From positions 5,082,483 to 5,146,482 of the forward strand of contig JAJEKV010000071.1 in assembly GCA_021234155.1 (NCBI GenBank): a DNA stretch of 64,000 bases, given 5' to 3'. This DNA comes from Isoetes taiwanensis (lineage: Eukaryota; Streptophyta; Lycopodiopsida; Isoetales; Isoetaceae). Shown one piece after another: positions 33,340-44,529 of this stretch; position 1 is the stretch's first letter, and every line of letters starts with the position of its first letter. Under the pieces are notes generated by a model. It saw only the letters and a list, made by a program, of their open reading frames with translations, did no database searches and was not told the DNA's origin. A program made the translations under genes and the position numbers.

Positions 33340-33941
33340 CAGGGAATAAATTACTAATCGCATATTTTTTATTAGCCAGAATAACTTTAGCTAAACTTGC
33401 TCGACATTAATCCCAAAACCTTCTGTGGTTTAGCTAAACTCTATATATTTTCCCTCTCGTACTTTCTAGCATTTAGCTAAACTAACCCAAACATTATCCC
33501 AAAAATTTCTATGGTGTGGCCAACAGAAAATATTAAGCCAAATTACTATACTTTTTTTCAATTGTTTCCACTTATTTTAGTCATTTTCTTTGTGAAAACA
33601 TTTTCAAATAATGTGATAGCAAAGTCTACGACTCAAATTAATTCATAATGCTAGAAACTAAACTACTAATCATATATTTCTTATAAACTATAACGATGTT
33701 AGCTAAACTAGCCCGAAATTCATTTTAAAAGTTTCTATGGTTTAGCTAAACAATACAAAATTTTACTCTCTTACTTTCTAGCGTTTGGCTAAAGAGCTCC
33801 AAGGTTGGTGCAGTCCCGAAAAAAGTTAAGCTAAAATTATTATTTTTTTCCCTATTTTTTCCATTTACTTTAGCCAATTTTTCTTGAAAATGTGCTAAAA
33901 AATCGCCAAATAGCTAAGTTTAGCCCTTAAATTATTCTATG
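33340..33941. mobile_element. 602-bp hAT-like MITE with 8-bp target duplication
   Basis: Absent from copy A at the matching site. The flanks are a perfect 8-base duplication, GAAGGGAT (33332-33339 and 33942-33949). Ends are CAGGGAATAAATTA and, inverted, CATAGAATAATTTA. An 8-base duplication with a CAGGG-type end fits hAT. The inside consists of two related halves of about 300 bases, each with TAGCTAAACT and ACTTTCTAGC words (from about 33346 and 33651). No coding frame. Confidence 0.9.
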
Positions 33942-33949
33942 GAAGGGAT

Positions 33950-35190
33950 AGACGTCAAAATGTAAAACACTACGGGTCACATGATGCTTTTTGACATGGA
34001 GGGCTTGATGTCAACATCGATGGATTCAACTGGCTCTCTCTTCGGCTGAAGGAGTTCATGTTGACATGAACCCCTTTAATTTTGACACGTTGCAATCTTG
34101 AACAGATTCACTTGTCCAATTTATAAAAGCTTTTTTTGAACGGTTAATGACGTTTTGACGTGGCATTTCTTCTTTGAATGAACATGTGACCCCAATCTTT
34201 ATAAACGTTCAAGCCGACATGAACGAGATCACGTCAACATCCTCATGTGACCCCGCCCTTAGAGATACGCTTAGATTTTTGTGTGGTCTTGAATTTTTTG
34301 GGTTGTTTCTATTCCAGAATGTTGCCCAAAAGGGCTTTCCCTTATCTTAATATCTTAATATTAATAAGGATATAAGGATGAGGGGGTTTCTAATGCCCCC
34401 TCATCCACACCCCATGGATGTATGCCCATGGGTTCCCCCTTAATCCTCACCGTCTGCAAAAAAGGCAAGGGTCCAGATCATGCCACGTCATGGGAGATGA
34501 CATCAATGGGTCATTTGATGGTGATGGGTAGTCATGGATGGATTCATGGACCATGTTTGTAAGCCGTCCGATGGGAGGGGCAGGGCGAATCTTAGCCATC
34601 TATTATAGGTAGGAAGGTGCAAGGAAGGTGCCAAAATTGGGGCAATTAATCTGCTCCATTCAATTTGGGGCTTTTCATACTCACCGTCCATTCAATCCCG
34701 GCCTCCTTTCATTCTTTTATTGTTTATGGTGAAGCCTAGGGGTAGATCGGCCGACAAAGCTGCCGATCCATTGCCGCGCCATAGCCAAGCTTGCGTTGTG
34801 AAGTGCGGTGAGTATAAAAATGTTGATTTGTCATGAAACTAAAATGCTTACCATTTGCACTATTGTAGTTGACGAATGGATTGGGCCATTGCTGTTGGAT
34901 GAGCACAGACAGTGGATTGAACCAGGGCTTGGGAAATGGGTCGACATGTTCTAGTTGATTTATGCGAGGGTTCTTAGCCACCTAAATGTTCAACACAAGT
35001 AATCCGCCCATTTGAATCGAGCTTTATTTTATGAAATCTGGTGATACTTATATGCTCATGAAGTTGTTGGTCCTCTATGGCAGTAACACAAAAGAATTAT
35101 GGCAGGCTCTTTCGATTCACTCTACTATAAGCCAAGCAGTTTGGCTCCTGAGCTCCTTGAGGTTCTAAACTTGACCATGCTTACTAAATT
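33950..35190. other. GH1 5' flank, copy B
   Basis: Corresponds to 26800-28090 of copy A, with an internal loss of about 75 bases near 34040. It keeps the repeated promoter-side block and the GGATGAGGGGG hairpin. No gene recognised. Confidence 0.6.
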
Positions 35191-35191
35191 T

Positions 35192-35698
35192 TTAGTACAT
35201 ATTCCCACGCCGTACTAAACTCTGACGTACTTTTTCCATCGCTTCATACTGTGCCTTCTCCTCCTCAATCTCGTCCATTCTGCGCTGCATTTCCTCACTT
35301 GTCTTCTCCACTCCCTCTATCCTCACGTCCATGCTGGAGATGGCCATTTTGTTACTGTTGACTGTTTCCGCCAGCGTGTTGAGCGCATCCATGCTGGGTA
35401 TCCTAGTCTTCAACTGCTTGTTTATCTGTGCTAGGAAGTCTTTGAGGTCCTGCTGGCTTGCTGGTGCCTTTGTCGCATCTTCTCTCTTTAGCTGACTGAG
35501 GCTGGTGCTTTCCGTCATTGCTTTGAAATGTAGCGTGCCGCTGTACTCTTCGTCCGGGTAACCACTACAGGCTGTGCAAGGCGATATTGTCATACTACTT
35601 CTCTTAAGCATATATATTGTATCACTTAAACGGTCCTTTAATTCAAAATTCACCGTTAATCCTGATTTTTGAATTTGAATTTTAGAATAGCCATTCAT
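35192..35698 (-). CDS. LINE ORF1-like N-terminal coiled-coil frame, copy B
   Basis: The 168-codon counterpart of 28100-28606, differing at only a few codons (for example Met to Val in SSMDVRIEGVEK, Cys to Arg in EKVRQSLVRRG). The frame is unbroken in both copies, which may reflect youth rather than selection. Same interpretation as copy A: the front part of a LINE ORF1 cut off before the RNA-binding half. Confidence 0.45.
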   Translation of the reverse strand: MNGYSKIQIQKSGLTVNFELKDRLSDTIYMLKRSSMTISPCTACSGYPDEEYSGTLHFKAMTESTSLSQLKREDATKAPASQQDLKDFLAQINKQLKTRIPSMDALNTLAETVNSNKMAISSMDVRIEGVEKTSEEMQRRMDEIEEEKAQYEAMEKVRQSLVRRGNMY

Positions 35699-35869
35699 TA
35701 ATTATTCTGCCCCACTACTTATTATTTGTTCTGCCCTTTGGATCTCTCGGTATTCCATCTTCTCTAATGATTGGCTGGCGATGATGACCCCTCCCCTTTT
35801 TACTGATATGAAATTCGGTACTCGTCCTCCTGCATTTATTTATGCACTCAATCAATTTGGCGGATCCGC

Positions 35870-36310
35870 GAACCAGTTGGGGGGTCGTATTCTGTGCTTG
35901 TGTGCATTTGAGTTCATAGTGGTACGGATACCAGTTGGTGGGTCTAGCCCTCGCTAATCACGGTATACCTACGGAGGCCGAGCCTCTCCGATCCGTAAAC
36001 TCTTTCGTCCGCTTTATACTCTTAGGTACTCGCATTTTGCAATTTATGCATTTTTGCGATGTTTTTGAGTTTATAATGGTCCAGATTTACCAGTTGGTGG
36101 GTCTAGCCCTTGCTATCCTGGTGTACGGCGGAGGCTGAGCCTCTCTGTCCCGTATCTTATGATGTCCACCTTTTACTCTTATGGTCTTGCGACCTTTTGT
36201 AGTTATATTTGTATTCTAGATTTGCAGTGGTCCAGTTTACTAGTTGGTGGGTCTAGCCCTCGCTATACTAGTGTGCGACGGAGGCTGGGACTCTCTGTTC
36301 CGCACTTACT
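35870..36310 (-). repeat. Tandem monomers in the LINE 5' region, copy B
   Basis: AGTTGGTGGG units at 35933, 36092 and 36242, spacing 159 and 150 bases. Not interrupted here, so this copy shows the state before the copy A insertion. Confidence 0.7.
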
Positions 36311-37247
36311 GTCCACTCTTGCTCTTATGATTTACCTTTCTCATGTGCTTTCATTGTCTGTTCCCCTTGTTGTTTTGTCGTCCATGTATCCATTCATTTC
36401 CCTCTACTTCTCTTGTCCGTATGCCTGTCTGACATGGCATCGTTTTGGCATCTATCTGCTTATCTGTCTCCCGCTATCATGAGTTCCTCCCGAGTCCACC
36501 ACCTGCGCCACCTTTTTATGCTCAGCGTTGGCTCCCATCATATCACAGCTATGGCTGTCCGTTGTTTCGTTTCGCTGTGTCTGCTGCCTTTGCCTTTTCA
36601 TTCGATTCTTTTCTGTGTCGGTAACACGCGATTTCTACCTGTTTATTTACCCTTTCTACTACTGAGCCTGCTGTCCCCAAATACCTGCTTTTGATTATCT
36701 CCTGCTTCTGTGTACAATACCATTGCGTCTTGGGAATACCATTCATTTTCGTTGTAATCATAAGCCGATATAGGTGCAACTGCATGTTAGGTTGTTTCGC
36801 CGTATACTGATCCTATTGCTGCTTTCATACGGTGTGTATCTGTTCCTGTGTCCTATGGTTTTCATCTGTTAACTAATCTCTTTACTGCCATGCCTGCTGT
36901 CCCATTCCTCGTTGTTGAATTTTGCTGCTGTTTAACTAACAACACACAAATCTAGAAACAATTTGTTCATATTCTACTCTTCTGCTATAAAATTACAGTG
37001 CCAGCCTCCTAATTCTATGTGTCCAGGGGTGGGCGTTTCAGAGTATAATTGATGGGTTTCTACCTTGCATTATCACCTACCTTTTAGGGGTAGGCTTTGC
37101 AGAATCGTAACAGAAGATATGAGGGTATCCAAAATTCCAGAACCGGATGATCAGATTAAGGCTAGATCACAATACTAAAAATAGAAAACAAAACAGAATT
37201 AGGACGAAAGCCAAACACAACAACGCAACATTTCCCGATGTTCTGCA

Positions 37248-38801
37248 AGAACCTGTCAACTCATAGGGTTTACGTTTCGGAGGCTCTATCCTTGTCAGAT
37301 TTGACTAGGACCTTGCGCCGTGTCTTGACGTAGAGGGGGGGTGTTGAAGCCAGAGCACGGACCCTAAAAACCACCTGGAAGCAGCTTGCCCCAAAAGTCC
37401 TCTCCCGAAGGCCCTGGCGACGGACGGGCAACTTCCCCTCTCTGGAACCGTGATCTGTCTCTGCCAATGGACTCAGAACGTCGAAATTGCCCTAGGGACC
37501 AAGTTTTGTGGCCAGAAGCCCACCCCTTCTCGAAGAAGCGCCAAACTATCTCATGTGCAACGCACTCGTAGTCAATTGGCCTAGGAGGTGGCTGCTGAAT
37601 ACTGCAATGTAGGGCATAAGTGTTTCTTTCTTTTGCAAAACTGACCATGTAACTTGGTCCCTAGGGTAATTTTGGCATTCCGGACGATGTGGCGAAGTCG
37701 GATTGCCATTTCGACCTCCGCAATGTTCGAACGACAAAACACTTTGGTTTCTACTTTGTCGCCGCCGGGGCGCGCCAGCGGTTTGATATGTTCTCGGGGA
37801 CGGATGTTGGATTTTTGAACCTTCTCGGACTAGGTTCCTTGAACAAAGGATTCAACGGCCGGATCACGGAACCGAGATCCCGGAGTGTGGTCTTTTAGCG
37901 TCGCCCCCGGTGAGCTTGGCTACCAGAAAGGGCTGCCTCGGGGAAGCTTTTGGGGCTCGCCTCTTGGGGTTCGGACTCTCCCCTCTAATGAGGAGGCCTT
38001 GCAAGGTCCTGGCCTTGTTTGACTTGGGCAAGTGTGCCAGCTCGGCTGCCCAACAACAGGCTGCCCGGACTGTTCTAATGCAAACTGTTTGATCTAAACC
38101 TTATCCAAAATTTTTGAAAGTTGGCCTGTATGTTGGCGATTTGGCTCTGCCAATGGACTCAGAACGTCGACATTGCCCTGGGGACCAAGTTCCGCGGCCA
38201 GAAGACCACCCGACCTCCAAGAAGCGCCAAAGTAGCTCACTTCCATCACACTCGTAGTCAATTGGCCTAGGATGTGGATGCGGGATACTGTCGTGGAGGG
38301 CGTGAGTGTTTCTTTCTTTTGCAAAACTGACCTTATAACTTGCTCTCTAGGGTAATTTTGCCATTCCGGACGATTTGGCAGGGTCGATTTGCCATTCCGG
38401 AGCCTCCCCGGTGCCCGAACGACAAGACACTGCGGTTTCTACAAGGCCGACCTCAGGACGCCCCGCGGTTTGACAAGTTCTCCGGACCGATCACGGAATC
38501 TTTTGGGCCTTTCAAGAGGGGCCCTGAGCGGAGGATCAGCGGTTGGATAGGGGAACCGGGCTCCGGGAGGGTGGTCATTAGCGTGCAGCCCCCCGGGGGA
38601 GCGTTGCCAGGAAGGGCTGCCTCGGGAACTTTTTTGGATCCCGCCTCTTGGGGTCCGGACTCTCCCCTTGCAAGGTCCTGGCCTCGTTTGACTTGGGGAA
38701 GGGTGCCAGCTCGGTTGCCCTGCAACGGGCTACCCCGACCGTTCTAATGCTAACCCTTTGACCTAGACCTTCTCCGAAAATTTCGAAAATTGGGCTGTGT
38801 G
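37248..38801. repeat. 1.55-kb GC-rich block of two 686-bp tandem units
   Basis: Copy A has 26 bases at this place, while copy B has 1.55 kb of much more GC-rich DNA. Two similar units start with CTCTGCCAATGGACTCAGAA at 37459 and 38145, a period of 686. Unit ends are similar too (AAATTT..GAAA..TTGGCCTGT-like words near 38115 and 38790). Open frames run on both strands, but the two units do not share an intact one and I see no protein family. It may be a satellite-like or transposon-derived block brought in during break repair. Confidence 0.75.
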
Positions 38802-39135
38802 CTAGAGTAATCCGTTGTATTGTCTTGATGTTTTATCTCCTAAGCTATATAGAGAAGCTGTTTTACATATGAAAACCGAAAGTCCACTCCTGTATTCATA
38901 AAATTGATTTCCCAGATACATATGTTTTGACAGATTCAACCGTGATTAATACAAGGCTATTCTCGATCACAAAAAATTGATTGCTGTCCAAATCATGTAG
39001 ACTGCTCCAAAAGGTAAACAGAAAGACAAATACGAAAAGGGTAAAGCAAATGGAGGCAAACAAAGAAGAGAAAAGAAAATTTTATCCTAATCTTCCATTT
39101 CTTAGTGCAAATAAAGTCCTCCTGCTTCTGCAAAC

Positions 39136-39660
39136 TCATTTTTTCGCTTTCTTCCCTGTCGATGATTCGTCCACCTTCTTCCGTTTCTCTATATTTCGGG
39201 CCATATATCCCCTACATAGAAAATCAATCGGGTTCTTCTCGCAACAAAGAATGCACACCTTACCGAGATCACCTATCTGAAGATCATGCTGGTACTGCTT
39301 GGATTTCTGTATAGACGCGTTGATCTGCAGACGTTGATCTGCTTGTTCCCGAACTGTGTCATTCTTATCAGATAGCACTCCTAGCGCTTCGAGCAGACGA
39401 AGGGTATACCCGGCATCTTTCATATCTTGGGCGTGATGGATTCTATCGCAGTATAGACAGTGAACTCTGCCGCAGTTGATGCATGCAGCTAATCCTCGCT
39501 CAAGACAAAAACAATCCTTCTCGCAAATGCATCATGGATTGATTTCCTCTAACTCTGGGTTCCAGGGAACCGTAAGGTTGCCTGGAACCCTTGATCTCGG
39601 GTGCTTCCGGACCACCTGTTCGTCTCCATCCTGTTGCACAACAATTCTTTTCGATTATCC
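39136..39660 (-). pseudogene. Cys/His-rich zinc-binding domain with one in-frame TGA
   Basis: Minus-strand frame with PRSRVPGNLTVPWNPELEE, then a TGA at 39534-39532, then CICEKDCFCLERGLAACINC, GRVHCLYCDRIHHAQ and, further on, GKVCILCCEKNPIDFLC before a basic tail. The spacing of Cys pairs and His suggests two zinc sites, somewhat like PLATZ or B-box modules, but it matches neither well. Downstream of the TGA a Met (39423) gives an open frame of 95 residues. The TGA could be a mutated Trp codon. It directly follows the segmental duplication. Function unknown. Confidence 0.5.
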
Positions 39661-39984
39661 ATCTGGCGCTACTTGTCGGAGTTGGAATCGATCGGTTGTT
39701 ATGGGCGAAGCGGAATTTCGGCCAGAGCTAAGATTAAGCGCCCCCTTCTTCCTGTTATATCTGTTAACTTTTAGGGTTTTTGATTTTTGCGTTCCCCCGC
39801 CTCTTAATGATATCCGATTGCATTAATTTCTCGTCTTGTCTTTATCCTGTCCTATTTCCCTTTCACGATTTTCGTATGCGTGACCGATAAGCCTCCTCAC
39901 CGTCTCCTGACATTCGTACTCCACTCTTATCTTTCCGTATATATTCATTATTTAGTTCCTGTCATCCTTCATTAATAAATTAAT

Positions 39985-40285
39985 TACCGCCACCTCCAAA
40001 ATCGAATACCATATTTATGCGTTTACCGCGTAATAACTATTCTATTATCTTATTATTTATTTATTTTCCCTTAATAATGTACATATATACGTAAGCACTC
40101 AAAAACTGTTGAGTAATATTATCCATCGTTTATTTAAATGCCACCTCCTCAATCGAATACCATATTTATGCGTCTGCCGACGTGATAACTATTCTATTAT
40201 CTTGTTATTTATTTATTTTCCCGAATTATACATATACACGTAAGCACTCGGAATCTGCTGAGTAATATTATCCAGCGCGTATTCG
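39985..40285. repeat. 151-bp tandem duplication
   Basis: Two units with CGAATACCATATTTATGCGT start near 39991 and 40142 and share the distal words GTAAGCACTC and GAGTAATATTATCCA. They have diverged by roughly a tenth, so this is an old duplication. Confidence 0.85.
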
Positions 40286-40289
40286 CATG

Positions 40290-41716
40290 TTTTATGATTA
40301 AACGGCTATTATTTTAAACCATCAAGTTACCGTTATACTGTAGCAGAAGTCGTGACGGGATGACTCTCTCTACCTGTATGAGTTTACGAACCATCTCCGA
40401 TATTCTGTAACATCATGGACTACCGTACTACTTCTAAATCCGAGAATAAGCAGGACGTCGACGACTAATCTTATGAGTAATATGTGATACTGTTGACTAC
40501 TTCTAAGTCCGGGAGTCAACGGTCTATTTACGAGTCGTCATGCATATGAATTCTATCAATTTTACATCAATTTATCAGTTATAAAACAAAACCCCAAACC
40601 ACAATCGTGATCATATCTTTAAGCGTTCTTCCGATATTTGATGTTCAGTAACAGACCCTGGGATATTGATTTTCTATTTTCTACATCCTTCCAGAAACTG
40701 TGCGCTATTTTATTCTAGAATTCAACAAAATAGTTTTTGACCTGGGTATCCATCGCCCATCATAGCATCGCCCATCTGTAAATTTATGTTTAAATCCATA
40801 CTGTAATGATTACTACACAAATTCTTTCCTATGTTTTTTTGCCACATGCATTCTTTGCTCGAGATCTTCACTACATATACATTTTCTGTTAGAAGCTTGT
40901 AAACACTCTTTGAATTCTACACTACATGGTGCTATTACTGCGATGGGACATCTTGCAGATAAGGATTAGATTGCAAATATTTGAGGTCCCAAAGTCTTAC
41001 AGTTTTTGTTTTGTTACTGCAGGTGCAAAAAAGATAAATCTAATAAGCGCACATGTGATCTCTGAAGGATAAGGATGTTTTAGTCTTTCTTAAGGGGCTA
41101 GCAAAATATTAGTAGGAGTGGTAGAAGAGTAGCCGCGACAAAACTTGTCGCAATAATATGCTCACAAGGAGGGACAAGGAATAAAGAATGATGAGTCATT
41201 GTTCTGCAGTATAGATGGAGTATATCATTCACATCACATCCTATTGGTTTAGTTGTTGGGCTGCTTTTATCAAGTAAATTTGTTAATCGATGTTGTTGAA
41301 GGTTGCTACAAAATTGCTGAATTGGATGAGGCATCTAAAATATCATATGTCTAACATGTTGTACAACTTTTAGTCAATATACAGACAACCTTTTAGTTTT
41401 CTGACCTTTTCAACCTTTTAAGTTTCTACACAATGCTAGACAACAGTATGAAGTAAGTATGTTAACATTGTTTTAGTATACATATTTGCTAGGTATGTAA
41501 TGGCATTATACACATCTATTAGGTTTCAATGATAGATCTAGAGCTTCTAACTTCTAACTCGGGAGAGCTTCCAACTCCCTCCATTGCCCCTTTATGGACT
41601 CGGGTACATAATGAAGAGATGCTGAATCTTGTGACTTTGCTAAATTCCATACAAAAATGCTATGTTCACCATTGTCCCAAGTTTCATATACCTTTTGACA
41701 ATTAATCTATGAAACA
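40290..41716. other. No gene recognised
   Basis: AT-rich, without a convincing exon on either strand. Confidence 0.45.
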
Positions 41717-42310
41717 CTCTTGGGCTTGGTTTTATGTTTATCTTAATGAAAATACATGTTGTAATCTTACTCCATTCCCAACATAACCACATGAGAATAA
41801 CTATAATATTATGAAACACATAACTCGAATGGCATTTCCGCTACCATGTATACAAGCTCTCTTGGGCTTGGTTTTATGTTTATCTTAATGAGAAAACATT
41901 CCATTCCCAACATAACCATATGAGAATAAGGGTGAGATTCGACAAGGACTTTAAAATGTTTAATTTTAATTAATTGCCCAATATAATTTTGCCATGTCAA
42001 AAAGTCGTTGTTGTGATTTATTCCACTTGAGTGGAAGTTAATTAAAAATACTTATGTGGCGTTGCCATGAGTTTTTTTTAAAGGACAGCCAATATTGGCT
42101 GGCCCTTTCTTATCCTTTAATGTGTCCTACGTGGATTTTTTATGTTTCATATGTGGAATCACCCCGTAGAAATTGCTACTTAAATTAAGGAACTTTAATG
42201 CCACGTCATTAAAAATGTTCACCGTAATGGAATCTCACCCTAACTATAATATTATGAAACACATAACTGGAATGGCATTTCCGCCACCATGTATACAAGC
42301 TTTATCTACA
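41717..42310. repeat. 142-bp tandem duplication, second unit split by a MITE
   Basis: The first unit is 41717-41858. The second starts at 41859 with the same CTCTTGGGCTTGGTTTTATG and resumes at 42241 after the MITE. The units differ by a few substitutions and a small indel. Confidence 0.9.
41930..42240. mobile_element. 311-bp Harbinger/Tourist-like MITE
   Basis: Flanked by TAA on both sides (41927-41929, 42241-42243). Ends are GGGTGAGATTC and GAATCTCACCC, with weaker similarity inward. The neighbouring tandem copy keeps the empty site (GAGAATAACTATAAT at 41794-41808) with a single TAA, which proves the borders. A 3-base TAA duplication is typical of the PIF/Harbinger group. No coding frame. 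Confidence 0.92.
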
Positions 42311-42569
42311 CATATATAATCAATTATCTCCGATAGGGACGCCCACGTGGCAGCAAGCCATGACTTCTAAAGTCACGATTGTTTTTCCCGGACATTTTAT
42401 TTTCTATCGAGTGAAAATGAAAAATTTCTGTTCACGCGTCGTGTGTCTGATTCCGTCGACCAGATGCAGGCTTTCATGCAAGAGCGGCTTTTGTTTAGGG
42501 ATTTTTCCTGTTTCTACCATTATAATGCTAACTCTGGTGAATGATATCCAGATCAACAGCGACAGTCTG

Positions 42570-42690
42570 ATTCTTGCATGCAACCCATTCTTGAATTTAC
42601 TGGCATTCTGAAGCCTATTCTTGACTTTACTTGCATTCCGAGGCTGATTCTTGAATTATTTGCGTTTTGAAGCTGATTTACTTGCCTTAT
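42570..42690 (+). repeat. About 30-bp tandem repeats, three to four degenerate units
   Basis: Successive units built on ATTCTTGAATTTACTTGCATTCTGAAGC with substitutions and small losses. No protein recognised. Confidence 0.7.
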
Positions 42691-42699
42691 GAGGCGTTT

Positions 42700-44460
42700 A
42701 CATCTCATTCTGAAGGCAGACCGCGACCCAAATTGCTTCCACGTAACGAGAATGTTTATTCAGGAAACATTCTGGGCACATCTGACAGTGGCCGCATTCA
42801 AATCTATATGTGCTTGTGGTTCCAAAATGTTCTGTACAGGTTTTCGGCTGCCCCATTTCCACTGCTCAGATCTACTACTCTGGAAAGCGACTGCTCTGAA
42901 GCTTTCAATTTTTGAGATGGGCTCCATTGTGAGATCCGGTGCGCAAAATCGGTTATTCTGCATCTGTACCAAGTGGCCGGATCTGCCATGTTATGCATCA
43001 ATAACTAATATATATGCTTCGTTCATGTAAAAAGTTGAGATAGAAATATTAAGAAAAAAATAACAACTAAACTAAGAATTGAATCCATATGTGCATGTTC
43101 CGTTGGTGCCTGACGAGTCTGCCTTAGCCTAGACTCCCCTAAATTAGGTTCGTTTCTTGCCCTATTATTTCTTTGTTTATTCGATATAGGGTAAAATCTA
43201 TCAAGCTTGGGACTCCGGAGTCTGGACTTGCAGATCACCTTGAATATGCTCGCAAAAACTTAGTAGGATAGCCTACTGATTCTGTTTGTTATTTCATAGT
43301 GGTTCAAATTTATTTGATTCAGAGAGTTTAACTTAACACTTTCTGGTTCAGAGACTCCCCTAAATTAGCTTCGTTTTCTTCTACCAATCTGCCAAGACCA
43401 CGCACCTCTGGCTTTGGCGCCCTTCTTTCCTAGAGGGCTATCTCAGCGGAATCCTTGATTAAAAACGTGTGGAGTTAAGGAAGCCTCCCCTGCAAGTCCT
43501 AGATATGAGTGAAGAATTTCAAGATACATCAGCTGGTTTGGGGTTGCTTAATGCCGAAACTGGTACAATAGCTTGCACAATAGCATCTAGGTTGAGCTCA
43601 ATTCTGGTTTGCAAGAGCATCTAGGTTGAGCTCAATTCTGGTTGCTCAATTTTGCGAGCAGGACCTACTTATTAAACCTTCAGATAGCCTAGCAGACATT
43701 TGCCAATGATACTTATCATGAACAACATTTTTATGCTCAATAATATCACATTATTACGCTCCCATAAGCATTTGCCAGATACATCAAAATGAATAGAAGG
43801 ATTTCAAAAGTGATCACCAGGGGAGGCATTACTATTTAGGTTCAGGTTTTGGGCCTCATTGTTTTAAGTCTATACTAAAGGCATATTTTCATTAGTCATT
43901 GCAATTTCACAACCGAATTTCTAACTCAATACATTGTTAGATGTTAATCCCCCTTGCTCCTCAGCATTCACATGTTGTGGATTCTGTTCACTTTGAGAGT
44001 GATCCATAGAAACATCAACTTGAGTGCCTTGGACATTACCTCCTTGAATGGCTTATTTCTGGGTAGATCAATAATTAGGTTATCATTAACGAAGTTGATT
44101 CCCTTTTTATCAAATGAGTAGCAACTCTGATAACTTCGATTCAGGACAAGCCACTCCGGCAAGTTTTAAAAAAAATTCTAAGAGCATATTAGGTGATAAT
44201 ATATTGAACTTATAAATTTGATATACAACTTTTTGATGGCATTACATTTTGACCTATGTCTGGGTGAGGCAACCTATGGTCTTGCACAACATACTCCTAA
44301 ACTCATGCCCCCAACAACTGGCATATAAAACATTAGCTAACATAGAGAACAATTAATTTAAAAGTGCCTAGTTAATCTTTGCAATCGCTCAAATTAGAAT
44401 GGATTTCGAACATCCATACTTACTTATGTTAGGCCTAATTACTACAATTCAAACCAGTAA
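42700..44460. other. No gene recognised; one 34-bp tandem duplication
   Basis: Overlapping open frames at 42667-43030 show no family signature. At 43582-43643 the words AGCATCTAGGTTGAGCTCAA repeat with a period of 34. Confidence 0.5.
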
Positions 44461-44462
44461 TG

Positions 44463-44522
44463 AGTCGGTTGGGAAGAGAAATGTTCGCGGCGGCCTTGGC
44501 CGCCGCGATAAATTTCTTGTAT
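44463..44522 (+). repeat. Dispersed GC-palindrome repeat, copy 1
   Basis: AGTCGGTTGGGAAGAGAAAT, then a 10-bp stem hairpin (CGCGGCGGCC / GGCCGCCGCG, two-T loop, 44486-44507), then ATAAATTTCTTGT. The same block lies at 55262-55322 (minus strand) and, without most of the hairpin, at 21593-21670. Confidence 0.75.
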
Positions 44523-44529
44523 TGTGATT

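Larger units (their letters stand above)
31004..38937. repeat. Tandem segmental duplication, copy B
   Basis: About 7.9 kb in the same orientation as copy A, running from CAGATTCTAGGAAAGC to CAGATTC at 38931-38937. It carries a broken GH1 gene, a 602-bp hAT-like MITE (33340-33941) and a 1.55-kb replacement block (37248-38801), none of which copy A has. Elsewhere the copies differ by scattered substitutions and small indels. Confidence 0.92.

Noticed and set aside
39136-39660. PLATZ transcription factor
   Set aside because: Cys/His spacing is only loosely similar and the conserved central PLATZ residues are missing, so only a generic zinc-binding call is made.
42667-43030. Overlapping plus-strand frames of 82 and 113 codons
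   Set aside because: No domain, no splice support, and they overlap degenerate tandem repeats at the left end.
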